A DNA stretch of 48,589 nucleotides from Pseudomonadota bacterium (GCA_021808445.1 JAKBBP010000018.1:1-48589); one strand, 5' to 3'. Counted from the first letter of the stretch, positions 27,814-37,120 are shown. Translations and numbers: made by a program. Notes: generated by a model from the sequence alone, not told the origin.

Positions 27814-30800
27814 GTGTCCGCGCTGCACGTCACCGTCAAATTCGCCACCCGGCTGCTGGAAGCGGCCATTGCGCTGGTGGTCGTCGCCTACCTGTTGCTC
27901 GGCGCCTCCCTGCTGGGCCTGCGCTACGCGGTGCTGCCCAACGCGCAGCGTTTCGTGCCCTGGCTGGAGCAGGAATCCAGCCAGGCCCTGGGCCTGCCCG
28001 TGCACATCGGCTCGGTGCGCAGCCAATGGCAGGGACTGCTCCCCACGCTGAGCCTGCGCAACCTGGTCATCGACGACGCGCGGGGGCGTCCGGCCTTGCG
28101 CCTGGCTTCGGTCCAGGCCCTGCCCTCCTGGAAAAGCCTGACGCGGCTGCAACTGAGTTTCGAGCAACTGGTGATTCGCAGCGCCGATCTGCGCATCACC
28201 CGGGTGGACGCCACGCACCTGGACATCGGCGGCATCCCCATCGATCTGGCGTCGAGCGGGGGCAGCGATCAGCGCTTCGCGGACTGGCTGTTCTCGCAGG
28301 ACCAGGTCCTGGTCCAGGACAGCGCCATCACCTGGGTGGACAAGACGCGCAACAGCCCACCGCTGCAATTGCACGACGTCCAGCTGGAATTGCGCAACAG
28401 CCTGCTGCATCACCGCGCTGCGCTGCAAGCCGATCCACCGCAAGGCCTCGGCGCCCGTGTGCAATTGCGCGCTGACATGCGCCAGCCCCTGTTCGACCGC
28501 CACCCTGGCAACCTGGCCGCCTGGCAGGGAACCCTGTGGGCCGACCTTCCACGGGTGGACCTGGACGCGCTGGGCCAGTGGATCAGCCTTCCCGCGCACC
28601 TGTCAGGCGGCGCCGGCGCGCTGCGTGCCTGGCTGCAGCTCGGCCACCACTACCAGCCCCAGTCCCTCACCGTGGTGGCGGCGCTGGGAGCCCTTCACGC
28701 GCAACTCGGTCCGACCCTGCCCCCCCTGCAATTGCGCGAACTCTCGGGCCGACTGAGCTGGCGCCGCCTCGCCCACGGCAGCCAGCTCGAGCTCGCCGAT
28801 CTTCGCCTGCGCGACATGGACGACCGCCTGCTGGCGCCCAGCCTGCTGCAATGGCGCCAGCAACAGGCGCCGGGCGAAGCGCCCCAGGGCAGCCTCAGCG
28901 TGGGCGCCCTCGACCTGGGCGAGCTGGAAGCCCTGGCGCAGCGCCTGCCGCTGCCGACCGAGTGGCGCGACCGCCTGCTGCAGCTGCACCCGCATGGGCG
29001 CATCGACAGCGCAAGCCTGAGCTGGAGCGGGGACTGGCTCCAGGCCCGGGCGTTGCCGCAGCGCTATGCGCTCAAGGCCCGCTTCCGCGAGCTGGGCTGG
29101 AACAGCCCGGCCGCCCCGCCCGCCGCGCATGGTGCGCCGACCGGCGCGGCGGGCGGGGCGCGCAAGACCGAGGTCTCGGCGCCCGCGGATTCCACGGCCT
29201 CCGCCCCGGCCCTGCCTGCGCAGCTGCCCGGCATCGAGGGCCTGGACGGCAGCGTGGACGCCAACCAGGACGGGGGCAATGCCCGGCTGCGCATGCTCGA
29301 TGGCGCGGTCGCGCTGCCCACGGTCTTCGAGGCGCCCAGCCTGCCGGTGAGCAGCCTGGACGCCCGTCTGAGCTGGAGCCGCGGCGGCGACGGCCAGTGG
29401 GACCTGCAGGGCTCGCAGATCCGCCTGGCCACGCCGGACGCCGCAGGCAGCGTCAACCTGCGCTACACCACGCAGGCCCAGGGCCCCGGCCTGCTCGACC
29501 TGAGCGCGCGCCTCGACCGCGCGCAACTTCGCGCCGTTCCGCAATACCTTCCCCTGGGCATCGCGCAGGCCACGCGGGACTACCTGCGCAGCGCCATCGC
29601 CGGCGGCACTGCCGACGACGTGCGCTTCCAGGTGCAGGGGCCGCTGGCCCGGTTCCCCTTCGACCAGCCCGGCAGCGGCCTGTTCCGCATCGACGCGCGC
29701 ATCCACGACGGCGTGTTCAGTCCCGCGCCGCGCCAGCTTCTGCCCAAGGGCCGGCAGGCCAGCGCGACGGATGCCGCGGCCAACGCCGTCTGGCCGGAAT
29801 TCCACGCCATCGACGGCAGCTTCAGCTTCAGCTCCGTGGGCATGTCGGCGCGAGGCGTGAGTGCCCGTGTGGGCAAGGCCGTGCTGCAGGGGCTGGAGCT
29901 GCGCCTGCCCTCCTATCAGCATGGTGTGCTGCAGGCGCAGGCCCAGGTGCAGGCGCCGGCGGACGAGGCCCTGCGCTACGTGCGCAACTCTCCGCTGGAC
30001 GCGGCACTCGGCCACGCACTCAGCGACGCCACGGCCAGCGGTCCGCTGCGCCTGCAGCTGGCCCTGAGCCTGCCACTGGAACACCCCGAGAAGGTGCGTG
30101 TGAAGGGACATCTGCAGTTGCTGGGCGACCGCGTGCGCTACCTGCCGGCCCTGCCCGCGGTCGACGGCGTGCGCGGCCAGGTCGATTTCAGCGAGGGCGG
30201 CTTCACCCTGCAACTCCAGGGCGCCGATTTCGCGGGCGGCGCCCTGCAATTGCACGGCGGGCAGTCGGCAGGCGGTCCCCTGCGCATCGAAGCCAAAGGG
30301 CGTGTCGATGCCGCCGCGCTGCGTGCCGCCCCGGAGCTGCAGTCGTGGACGCCGCTGCTGCGCCATCTGCGCGGCAGCACGGCCTTCGCGCTGCGCGTCG
30401 ACGCGCAGCGGGGACAGGCGGGGCCGCGCATCCAGCTGAGCAGCTCCCTGGTCGGCATGGCCATCGACCTGCCGCCCCCCCTGGGCAAGACCGCGCAGGC
30501 CGAGCAGACGCTGCGCGTGCTGCGCGCGGGCGGCGACGTCGACGGCGCGCAGCCCTGGTCGCTGGACCTCGACGGGGACCTGCGCGCCCGCGGCCTGCTG
30601 CAGCCTGGCGGAGCCGGGCGTGCAGCCGCATGGCGCGGTCTCAGCGTCGCGCTGGGTACGGCGGCGCTGCCGCCGCCGGGCACCGGCATGCACGTCAATG
30701 TGGACCTTCCGATGCTGGACCTCGACGCCTGGAAACGGGCACTGGGCGCGGGTGGCTCCTCCGGCCAGGGGGCGGCCGGCTCCTCCGCCACCTCCTCCGC

Positions 30801-32013
30801 AACCTCCTCCGCAACCTCCTCCGCAACCTCGCCCGCTGCGGCGACCGCGGACTGGATGCCCACGGCGGTGGCGCTGCGGGCGGGCCGGCTCACCCTGGAC
30901 GGCCGCGTGTTCGATGACGTGGTGCTGGGAGCCACGCGCGCAGGCTCGCTGTGGCAGATCAACCTGCGCAGCAACCAGCTCGACGGCGGTGTGAGCTGGC
31001 GCATGGGTCGCGGCGACTCTCCGGGAAGCGTGCGCGCCCGTCTGACCCGCCTGCGGCTGCCCAAGAGCTCCGACTCGGACGTGGAACACCTGCTCGACGA
31101 GCACCCGAGCAGCCTGCCCGCGATCGACCTGCAGGCCAGCGACGTCCAGATCCACGGCCACCCCTTCGACAGCCTGCAGTTGCGGGCCGTGAACCACGGC
31201 CGCGGCAGCGCGCGCCAGTGGCAGCTCGATGACGTGCGCCTGAGTTCGCCCGATGCGGTGCTCACCGCCAGCGGCAACTGGAGCCCGACCTCGGGCGGCA
31301 CCGGCGCGCCCCACCGCATGGCGCTGGGCTTCAAACTCGAGGTGAAGGACGCCGGCTCCCTGCTCGCGCGCCTGGGCAAGCCGGGCTTGCTCAAGGGCGG
31401 AAAGGGCACGCTGCAAGGCACCCTGAGCTGGCTGGGCTCGCCGCTGTCGCTGGACTACCCCACCCTGTCGGGGCAATTCAATCTGGCCCTGGGCAAGGGG
31501 CAGTTCCTGAAGGCCGACCCCGGCATCTCCAAACTGCTGGGGGTGCTCAGCCTGCAAAGCCTTCCGCGGCGACTCTCGCTGAATTTCAGCGATGTGTTCT
31601 CCAGTGGTTTCGCCTTCGACAAGGTGGGGGCCGACGTGCAGCTGCTCGACGGCGTGGCCACCACCAGGGACTTCAAGATGAACGGGCTGAGCGCCACCGT
31701 GTTCATCGACGGTTCGGCGGACCTGGCCCACGAGACCCAGGATCTGTACGTGGTCGTGGTCCCGGACATCAATGCAGGTTCGGCCTCGCTGGCCTATGCT
31801 TTGATCAATCCGGCCGTCGGCCTGGCCACCTTCGTCGCGCAATTGATCGCCCGCGAGCCGCTGATGAAGGCGCTGACCTTCGGGTACCGCATCACGGGTA
31901 CCTGGGACAAGCCCGTGGTGACCCCGCAGCGCGATTCCCACCCGCCCGAGCAGACACCCGGGCAGACACCCGGGCAGGCGCCCGCGGCGGCGGGCTCGTC
32001 GCCGCGCGACTGA
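27814..32013 (+). CDS. yhdP: YhdP-family AsmA-like giant envelope protein
   Basis: About 1399 residues. One N-terminal membrane helix (about 12-38, EAAIALVVVAYLLLGASLLGL) is followed by a very long periplasmic part rich in beta strands, with the DUF3971 and AsmA-like C-terminal segments (FALRVDAQ..., GKGQFLKADPGISKLLGVLSLQ, LYVVVVPDINAGSASLAYALINPAVG). YhdP, TamB and YdbH relatives form a bridge thought to move phospholipids to the outer membrane. The GTG at 27814 is chosen because it puts the helix close to the start; an ATG at 27709 would add 35 residues. It contains in-frame 12-bp repeats and a Pro/Gln tail, and is followed after 41 nt by the amidase gene. Confidence 0.9.
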   Translation: MSALHVTVKFATRLLEAAIALVVVAYLLLGASLLGLRYAVLPNAQRFVPWLEQESSQALGLPVHIGSVRSQWQGLLPTLSLRNLVIDDARGRPALRLASVQALPSWKSLTRLQLSFEQLVIRSADLRITRVDATHLDIGGIPIDLASSGGSDQRFADWLFSQDQVLVQDSAITWVDKTRNSPPLQLHDVQLELRNSLLHHRAALQADPPQGLGARVQLRADMRQPLFDRHPGNLAAWQGTLWADLPRVDLDALGQWISLPAHLSGGAGALRAWLQLGHHYQPQSLTVVAALGALHAQLGPTLPPLQLRELSGRLSWRRLAHGSQLELADLRLRDMDDRLLAPSLLQWRQQQAPGEAPQGSLSVGALDLGELEALAQRLPLPTEWRDRLLQLHPHGRIDSASLSWSGDWLQARALPQRYALKARFRELGWNSPAAPPAAHGAPTGAAGGARKTEVSAPADSTASAPALPAQLPGIEGLDGSVDANQDGGNARLRMLDGAVALPTVFEAPSLPVSSLDARLSWSRGGDGQWDLQGSQIRLATPDAAGSVNLRYTTQAQGPGLLDLSARLDRAQLRAVPQYLPLGIAQATRDYLRSAIAGGTADDVRFQVQGPLARFPFDQPGSGLFRIDARIHDGVFSPAPRQLLPKGRQASATDAAANAVWPEFHAIDGSFSFSSVGMSARGVSARVGKAVLQGLELRLPSYQHGVLQAQAQVQAPADEALRYVRNSPLDAALGHALSDATASGPLRLQLALSLPLEHPEKVRVKGHLQLLGDRVRYLPALPAVDGVRGQVDFSEGGFTLQLQGADFAGGALQLHGGQSAGGPLRIEAKGRVDAAALRAAPELQSWTPLLRHLRGSTAFALRVDAQRGQAGPRIQLSSSLVGMAIDLPPPLGKTAQAEQTLRVLRAGGDVDGAQPWSLDLDGDLRARGLLQPGGAGRAAAWRGLSVALGTAALPPPGTGMHVNVDLPMLDLDAWKRALGAGGSSGQGAAGSSATSSATSSATSSATSPAAATADWMPTAVALRAGRLTLDGRVFDDVVLGATRAGSLWQINLRSNQLDGGVSWRMGRGDSPGSVRARLTRLRLPKSSDSDVEHLLDEHPSSLPAIDLQASDVQIHGHPFDSLQLRAVNHGRGSARQWQLDDVRLSSPDAVLTASGNWSPTSGGTGAPHRMALGFKLEVKDAGSLLARLGKPGLLKGGKGTLQGTLSWLGSPLSLDYPTLSGQFNLALGKGQFLKADPGISKLLGVLSLQSLPRRLSLNFSDVFSSGFAFDKVGADVQLLDGVATTRDFKMNGLSATVFIDGSADLAHETQDLYVVVVPDINAGSASLAYALINPAVGLATFVAQLIAREPLMKALTFGYRITGTWDKPVVTPQRDSHPPEQTPGQTPGQAPAAAGSSPRD
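30781..30828 (+). repeat. 4 x 12-bp tandem repeat inside the YhdP-like gene
   Basis: TCCTCCGCCACC is followed by three copies of TCCTCCGCAACC, coding S-S-A-T four times in a Ser/Ala/Thr linker after GGSSGQGAAG. It marks a flexible, probably length-variable loop between beta-rich segments. Confidence 0.8.
31951..31974 (+). repeat. 2 x 12-bp tandem repeat near the YhdP-like C-terminus
   Basis: CAGACACCCGGG occurs twice in a row and is followed by a partial third copy, coding QTPGQTPGQAP just before the stop. A low-complexity tail outside the conserved domain. Confidence 0.7.
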
Positions 32014-32054
32014 AGGCGCCCGCCGTCCGGACCGTTTCCTTCCTGGAGTTCCCC

Positions 32055-32861
32055 ATGCGCGTCGCCGCCCTGCAAGTCGTCTCATCCACCGACCTGGACC
32101 ACAACCTGGCACGCGCCGAGGCGCTGCTCGACGAAGCCGCGCGCCGCGGCGCCGCGATGGCCGTGCTGCCCGAGTATTTCTGCATCATGGAGCAGCAGGG
32201 GACGAGCAAGACCCGCTTCGCCGAAGCCCCCGGCAAGGGCCCGGTGCAGCAGATGCTCTCGGCGGTCGCGGCACGGCACCGCATGTGGGTGGTCGGCGGC
32301 TCGCTGCCCCTGCAGTGTCCCGAGCCCGACCGCGTGTACAACAGCACCCTGGCCTTCGGCCCCGACGGCCGCGTGGTGGCGCGCTACGACAAGATGCACC
32401 TGTTCGCCTTCGAGCGCGGAGGCGAGCGCTACGCCGAGGCGGACACCATCGCCCCCGGCAGCGCGCCCGCGGCCTTCGAGGCGCAGGGCCTGCGCATCGG
32501 CATGTCCATCTGCTACGACCTGCGCTTCCCGGAGCTGTACCGCGCCTTGTCGACGCCGCGGCCCTGCGACGCCTTCCTGGTGCCCGCTGCGTTCACCTAC
32601 ACCACCGGCTCGAAGCACTGGGAGCTGCTGCTGCGCGCGCGTGCCGTGGAAAACCTGGCCTACGTGGTGGCCAGCGCGCAGGGGGGGCACCACGCGAACG
32701 GGCGGCGCACCTGGGGACATTCCATGATCATCGACCCCTGGGGCGAAGTGCTCGCCATGCTCGCCGAGGGCGAGGGGGTGGTCACCGCCGACATCGAGAC
32801 CGAGCGCATCGCCTCGTGGCGCGCCAGCCTGCCGGCGCTGGACCACCGGCGCATGGACTGA
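32055..32861 (+). CDS. Nitrilase-family amidase (Nit1/Nit2-like)
   Basis: 268 residues, carbon-nitrogen hydrolase superfamily. The Glu-Lys-Cys triad is E40 (VLPEYF), K113 (YDKMHLFAF) and C153 (MSICYDLRFPELYR). DKMHLF and CYDLRFPE are typical of the Nit branch, whose members repair deaminated glutathione or act as omega-amidases. Deaminated-glutathione amidase is a good guess, as the genome makes glutathione (gshA/gshB in this window), but substrate is not proven. GGAG lies before the ATG. It follows the YhdP-like gene by 41 nt, so they are probably co-transcribed. Confidence 0.9.
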   Translation: MRVAALQVVSSTDLDHNLARAEALLDEAARRGAAMAVLPEYFCIMEQQGTSKTRFAEAPGKGPVQQMLSAVAARHRMWVVGGSLPLQCPEPDRVYNSTLAFGPDGRVVARYDKMHLFAFERGGERYAEADTIAPGSAPAAFEAQGLRIGMSICYDLRFPELYRALSTPRPCDAFLVPAAFTYTTGSKHWELLLRARAVENLAYVVASAQGGHHANGRRTWGHSMIIDPWGEVLAMLAEGEGVVTADIETERIASWRASLPALDHRRMD

Positions 32862-32867
32862 GCGGGT

Positions 32868-32909
32868 GAGCCGGATCCCGGGGCACGAAGCGCGCCCCGG
32901 GCCCGGCTC
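32868..32909. terminator. Long hairpin between convergent amidase and OmpA-like genes
   Basis: GAGCCGG (32868-32874) pairs with CCGGCTC (32903-32909), and inside it CCGGGGC (32878-32884) with GCCCCGG (32894-32900), with a small internal loop and a 9-nt apical loop. It fills the gap between stops at 32861 and 32926 and would form on both strands, as expected for a shared terminator, though no T-tract follows. Confidence 0.5.
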
Positions 32910-32925
32910 GCCGGGATGGCGGCGA

Positions 32926-33585
32926 TTACTGCGCCGGCTGGGCCACGTAGATTTCCACGCGGCGGTTCATGGCCCGCCCCGCGGCCGTGGCGTTGCTGGC
33001 CACCGGCTGCGTGGGCCCCAGGCCCTGCACCGCGATGCGCTGCGCCGGCACGCCGCGCGAGACCAGGAAGTTCTTCACCGTCTGCGCGCGGTTGGTCGAC
33101 AGCGGGTAGTTGATCGCGTCCGAGCCGGTGCTGTCGGTGAAGCCCAGCACCTGCACGGTCTCGCCCGGATTCGACACCAGCCCCTGGGCCAGCTGCTCGA
33201 GCACCGGATACATGCGCTCGTTCAGGATGGCGCTGCCGGTGGAGAAGCCGGCATCGGCGGGCACCCCGATCTTCAGCCGGTTGTCCGCGGTCTGCGACAC
33301 CTGCACCCCGGTTCCGGCGCTGGCCTGCTGCATCTGCTGCTTCTGCTGCTCGAGATGCCGGTTCCACAGGTAGCCGCCCGCGGCCCCCACGGCGGCCCCG
33401 AGCGCGGCGCCCTGCATGGCGCTGCTGCCGGTGTTGCCGCCGGCCGTGAGGGCCCCGATCACGGCACCGGCCGCGGCTCCGAGGCCGGCGCCCTGGGCGG
33501 TGGCGGTCTGCGACTGGCTCATGTTGGCGCAGCCGCCCAGCACGAGGGACAAGGCGGCCGCGGCCGCAAGACTTCGTTGCAACAT
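32926..33585 (-). CDS. OmpA-family peptidoglycan-binding lipoprotein
   Basis: 219 residues. The signal peptide ends in the lipobox LGGC with Cys at residue 19. Residues about 30-75 are a glycine-zipper segment ([32 protein letters not shown]). The C-terminal half is an OmpA-like domain: ILNERMYPVLEQLAQGL, VLGFTDSTGSDAINYPLSTNRA and the closing GRAMNRRVEIYV, which contact diaminopimelate in peptidoglycan. An outer-membrane anchor to the cell wall is the likely role. The start at 33585 is set by an AAGGAGGA site 5 nt upstream; the Met two codons earlier would overlap that site. Confidence 0.92.
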   Translation of the reverse strand: MLQRSLAAAAALSLVLGGCANMSQSQTATAQGAGLGAAAGAVIGALTAGGNTGSSAMQGAALGAAVGAAGGYLWNRHLEQQKQQMQQASAGTGVQVSQTADNRLKIGVPADAGFSTGSAILNERMYPVLEQLAQGLVSNPGETVQVLGFTDSTGSDAINYPLSTNRAQTVKNFLVSRGVPAQRIAVQGLGPTQPVASNATAAGRAMNRRVEIYVAQPAQ

Positions 33586-33590
33586 GGTCA

Positions 33591-33598
33591 TCCTCCTT
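33591..33598 (-). promoter_or_regulatory. Strong ribosome binding site fixing the OmpA-like start
   Basis: AAGGAGGA is a near-perfect anti-16S match, 5 nt before ATG 33585. The alternative ATG at 33591 would begin inside it, so the shorter start is used. Confidence 0.7.
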
Positions 33599-33775
33599 GA
33601 GCGATGATGGGCGCCTCGGCGCCAGATGGCTCCAGGGAGTTTAAGAGAAGAACACGCCGGCGCGATGTACGCCGCATCCAGAGGAGACGGGAGGGGGAAG
33701 GCCCGCGGCAGCGCAAGCGCATTGCGCCGAGGGCAGGTTTGCGACATCCATCGAGGAATCAAGGACCGTACCACC

Positions 33776-34609
33776 ATGACCGCAGCACTCGACGACGTAC
33801 CCGACACCCTGCGATGGCGCCTGGAGGACATGGATTTCCAGGCCATCGATTGCGCCGCCGTGGCGCCGCGCGACGACATCTTCCTGCTGGTATGCAGCGC
33901 CTCGTTCATCGAGAGCGGGACCGATCTGTACACGCGCAACCTGCTGGAGTACTTCGCAGGTGACCCCGAGTTCGAATCCTGGCTGCGCGACCGCTGGGAG
34001 CCCGAAGAACTGCAGCACGGCCGCGCCTTGCGCGCCTACGTGAACCGGGTCTGGCCCGAGTTCGACTGGGAGGGCGCCTTCGCCGATTTCTTCGCCGAGT
34101 ACTCGACGCTGTGCACACTGGACGAGCTCGAACCCTCGCGCGGGCGCGAGCTGGTGGCGCGCTGCATCGTCGAGATGGGCACCACCACCTACTACCAGGC
34201 ACTCAACGCCATCTGCGACGAACCCGTGCTGCGCGACCTGACCTGGCGCATCCGCACCGACGAGGTCCAGCACTACAAGCACTTCTACCACCGTTTTCTC
34301 AGCTACCGGCGCAGCGAGGGCCTGGGGCGCAGCCAGGTGATCGCGGCGCTGTGGCGCCGCGTGGCGGAGCTGCGCCGCAGCGACGCCGACGTGGCCTTGC
34401 GCCACGCCAGCGCCTGGCGCTGGCGCGACTGCGCCGAGCCGCCCGCGCTGGCCGACGTGCGCCAGCGCCTGTTCGACCGCATGCGCACCGAATACCCGAT
34501 CGAGCTGGCCGTGCGCATGATCATCAAGCCCCTGCAGCTCGGCCCGCGGCTGCAACGCTGGGCGGAGCGCCCCCTCAGCGCGATTGCACGGCGTGTGCTG
34601 CTGAACTGA
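33776..34609 (+). CDS. Ferritin-like diiron protein, acyl-ACP desaturase-like
   Basis: 277 residues, mostly helical, soluble. A full diiron carboxylate set is visible: E46 (FIESGTD), E78-x2-H81 (PEELQHG), E133 (VEMGTTTYY) and E163-x2-H166 (TDEVQHYKHF). The paired E-x2-H motifs on a four-helix bundle match the ferritin-like superfamily branch that includes acyl-ACP desaturases and related oxygenases. The substrate is unknown. The ATG at 33776 follows AAGGACC. Its 3' end overlaps the converging glycosyltransferase gene by 35 nt, and its role could be in lipid modification, by analogy only. Confidence 0.8.
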   Translation: MTAALDDVPDTLRWRLEDMDFQAIDCAAVAPRDDIFLLVCSASFIESGTDLYTRNLLEYFAGDPEFESWLRDRWEPEELQHGRALRAYVNRVWPEFDWEGAFADFFAEYSTLCTLDELEPSRGRELVARCIVEMGTTTYYQALNAICDEPVLRDLTWRIRTDEVQHYKHFYHRFLSYRRSEGLGRSQVIAALWRRVAELRRSDADVALRHASAWRWRDCAEPPALADVRQRLFDRMRTEYPIELAVRMIIKPLQLGPRLQRWAERPLSAIARRVLLN

Positions 34610-35753
34610 GCCCGCCCGGCAGTCCGGGCTGTTCGCGCAGGATGCGCTCGAGCAGCCCGGGCAGCTCGAACACCGCGCGGTTGCGCAGGGTCGCCACGCG
34701 CGCGCGGTAGCGCGGCAGCTCGTCCAGCAGCTGGCGCACGGCTTGCGCGATGGGGCGAAACGAGGGCAGCACCAGGCCGAGTCCCTGTTCTCGCACCCAT
34801 TGCGTGTTGTAGCGCTCCTGGGGCATGGTCCAGGCATTGCGCGTGACCACCACCGGCAGACCCAGGTGCAGCGCCTCGCTGAGGCTGCCCGGGCCCGGCT
34901 TGCCGATGAAAAAATCTCCCATGCGCATCACCTCGGCCACTGCCGGGGTGAAGCCCAGCACCAGGCGCGGCGCCCGCGCGGGCTGCGCGCGCAGGCGCTC
35001 GGCCAGGCGCTGGTTGTGGCCGCAAAGCAGGATGAGCTGCACGTCATCCAGGCGTTCGGCGATGCCCAGCATCGCGCGTGCCCCATGACCGCCGAACATC
35101 ACCACGCCGGTGGGACGCCGGGGGTCCAGCCCATGGGCCGCACGCGCCGTCGCCAGGTCGAAGGCCGGGTCCAGGCGATAGAAGTCCGGCCGGATGATCA
35201 TGCCCGAAGTCGCGTGCACGCGCTCGGGCGCGTGGCCGGCTTCCAGGGCCTGGCGCACCGCGTGCGCGCTGCCGCAGACGAAATGCTGGCGCTGCCCAGG
35301 CTCGATCCAGAAATGCGGCGGGTGGTCGGCCAGATCGGTGAGCACCGTCACATAGGGCACGCCAGGCAGGGTGCTGCCCAGGCTCTGGTACAGCGCGCGG
35401 TTGAAATTCGGGATCAGCGAGACCACGAGATCGGGCTCGCTGCGCGCCCAATGCTGCTGCAGCGCGCGTACCAGGCTGGGGTGCAGCAGGTGGATCAGTG
35501 CCTGCAGTACCCGCAGCTCGGTGCGCAGGCCCAGGGTCAGGCCATGCGCGAGGCGCGCGTTGTAGTAGTCCTCGGGCGAGAAGGTGCGCCGCCGCAGCGC
35601 GCCGCCCGGATCGAGCAGCTCGGTGAGGTTGACCAGGCGCAGGTCCCAGCCCAGCCCGGCCTCGTCCAGCGCCTGCTGCAGCGCCAGCGCCGAGGCACGG
35701 TGCCCGCCGCCGGCGTTGAAATAGACCAGATCGACCCGCGGTGCCGCGCTCAC
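34575..35753 (-). CDS. MGDG-synthase-like glycosyltransferase (GT28 type)
   Basis: 392 residues, GT-B fold. The N-terminal domain starts VDLVYFNAGGGHRASALAL, the GGGHR motif of monogalactosyldiacylglycerol synthase-like enzymes. The C-terminal nucleotide-sugar domain has VVMFGGHGARAM, ILLCGHNQRL and the donor-binding block FFIGKPGPGSLSEALHLGLP. Relatives add sugar to diacylglycerol or act on lipid-linked precursors; MurG is more distant. The start overlaps the ABC ATPase stop by 4 nt (ATGA), so it is coupled to that transporter. No signal peptide; membrane-associated action is likely. Confidence 0.85.
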   Translation of the reverse strand: MSAAPRVDLVYFNAGGGHRASALALQQALDEAGLGWDLRLVNLTELLDPGGALRRRTFSPEDYYNARLAHGLTLGLRTELRVLQALIHLLHPSLVRALQQHWARSEPDLVVSLIPNFNRALYQSLGSTLPGVPYVTVLTDLADHPPHFWIEPGQRQHFVCGSAHAVRQALEAGHAPERVHATSGMIIRPDFYRLDPAFDLATARAAHGLDPRRPTGVVMFGGHGARAMLGIAERLDDVQLILLCGHNQRLAERLRAQPARAPRLVLGFTPAVAEVMRMGDFFIGKPGPGSLSEALHLGLPVVVTRNAWTMPQERYNTQWVREQGLGLVLPSFRPIAQAVRQLLDELPRYRARVATLRNRAVFELPGLLERILREQPGLPGGLSSAAHAVQSR

Positions 35754-37120
35754 TCCGCCGCCCCCTGGGGCTGCTCTTCACCGGGGTTGTCGAGACTGAA
35801 CACGTCGGCGTTGTCGTCGTAGGCGTAGACCTCCGCGTAGCGGCCCCAGTCGATCGCCGTGTCGAGCACCCGCTCGGCCTCCTCCTCGCTGAGCAGGTCC
35901 TCCAGTTCGGCGCGAAAGCGCGTACCGGGGGCGCGGTGGTTGTGGCGCTCGTCGAGCACCGCGCGCACCCGTGCGGCCAGCGGCACGCGGGCCATCAGGT
36001 GGCGCGCGAACAGTTCCTTGCGTTCCTGCACGTCGGCGTCCACGAACAGGCGTCCGGACGCGGTCAGCTCGATGTCGCCGTCCGAGACCTGCGCGAAACC
36101 CAGCAGCTCCACGGCCTCGATCAAGGGGAACAGGTCATCCACGGAGAAATGCATGTCCTCGGCCAGCTCGGGCAGGCTGATGCGGCTGTTGCCCGAGCCC
36201 TGCTCCAGCGCGTGCAGCTCCTCCAGCAGGCCGGCGAGCTGGTTCACGGAGACCGGCGGCAGGCGGTGTCCGATGCTCAGCGCGCCGCGCTGGGCGACGT
36301 TCACCGCGGCCGCGGGGCGCGAGGTCATGATGCCGTAGATGTGTTCCACCAGGTCGCGGAATTCCTGGGATTCGCGATCGCGCGGCTGTGCCAGTCCCAC
36401 CGGGATCTCCGCGCGCACGCGCCCCGGGTTGGATCCCAGGATCAGGATGCGGTCGGCCATGAGCACCGCCTCCTCGATGTTGTGGGACACCAGCAGAATG
36501 CCGCGGGTGGGAATCTTGCGCTCGGCCCACAGGTCCAGCAGGTCGGTGCGCATGGTCTCGGCGGTCAGCACATCCAGCGCCGAGAAGGGCTCGTCCATCA
36601 GCAGCACGTCGGGGTTGATGACCAGCGCGCGCGCGAAACCCACGCGCTGGCGCATGCCCCCGGAGAGCTCTCGGGGATAGGCGGACTCGAAGCCGTCCAG
36701 TCCGATCAGGTCGATGGCCGCGAGGGCTCGCTGGCGGCGCTCGGCCTGCGGCACCTTCAGCGCCTCCAGCCCCAGCTCCACGTTCTGCAGCACCGTCAGC
36801 CAGGGGAACAGCGCGAAGCTCTGGAACACCATGGCCAGCCCGGGCACGGGGCCCTGGATCGGCCGCCCCCGGTGCAGCAACTCGCCTGCGCTGGGCTCCG
36901 ACAGCCCCGCCAGCATGCGCAGCAGCGTGGACTTGCCCGAGCCCGAGCGCCCCAGCAACACCAGGATCTCGTGCTCGCGCAGGCGCAGATTGACGTCGTC
37001 CAGGATCAGCAGTTCGGTGCCGTCGGGTGCCTTGAAGGACTTGCGCACGTGTTCGGCGCGGAAGATGTCGCCGTCCTGCCGCTGCTCGGCGAGGTCCTGC
37101 GGGTTGGCGGACATGGGCAT
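35750..37120 (-). CDS. NitT/TauT-type ABC transporter ATPase with C-terminal AAA-associated domain
   Basis: 456 residues. The ATPase core has Walker A GRSGSGKST (57-65), the Q-loop VFQSFALFPWLTV, signature ELSGGMRQR (151-159), Walker B VLLMDEPFSALD (172-183) and H-loop LVSHNIEEA. From about residue 270 a 190-residue extension follows (YGIMTSRPAAAV..., VNQLAGLLEELHALE..., ELTASGRLFVDADVQERKELF), matching the AAA-associated C-terminal domain found in a nitrate/sulfonate/bicarbonate-like subgroup. The permease gene lies 19 nt upstream. No substrate-binding protein gene is adjacent. Confidence 0.92.
   Translation of the reverse strand: MPMSANPQDLAEQRQDGDIFRAEHVRKSFKAPDGTELLILDDVNLRLREHEILVLLGRSGSGKSTLLRMLAGLSEPSAGELLHRGRPIQGPVPGLAMVFQSFALFPWLTVLQNVELGLEALKVPQAERRQRALAAIDLIGLDGFESAYPRELSGGMRQRVGFARALVINPDVLLMDEPFSALDVLTAETMRTDLLDLWAERKIPTRGILLVSHNIEEAVLMADRILILGSNPGRVRAEIPVGLAQPRDRESQEFRDLVEHIYGIMTSRPAAAVNVAQRGALSIGHRLPPVSVNQLAGLLEELHALEQGSGNSRISLPELAEDMHFSVDDLFPLIEAVELLGFAQVSDGDIELTASGRLFVDADVQERKELFARHLMARVPLAARVRAVLDERHNHRAPGTRFRAELEDLLSEEEAERVLDTAIDWGRYAEVYAYDDNADVFSLDNPGEEQPQGAAE

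Noticed and set aside
28603..32112. Minus-strand open frame of 1169 codons opposite the YhdP-like gene
   Set aside because: Its translation is Arg/Gln/His/Ala/Val-rich low-complexity with no domain, and it mirrors the codon structure of the real gene. Such antisense frames are expected at very high GC.
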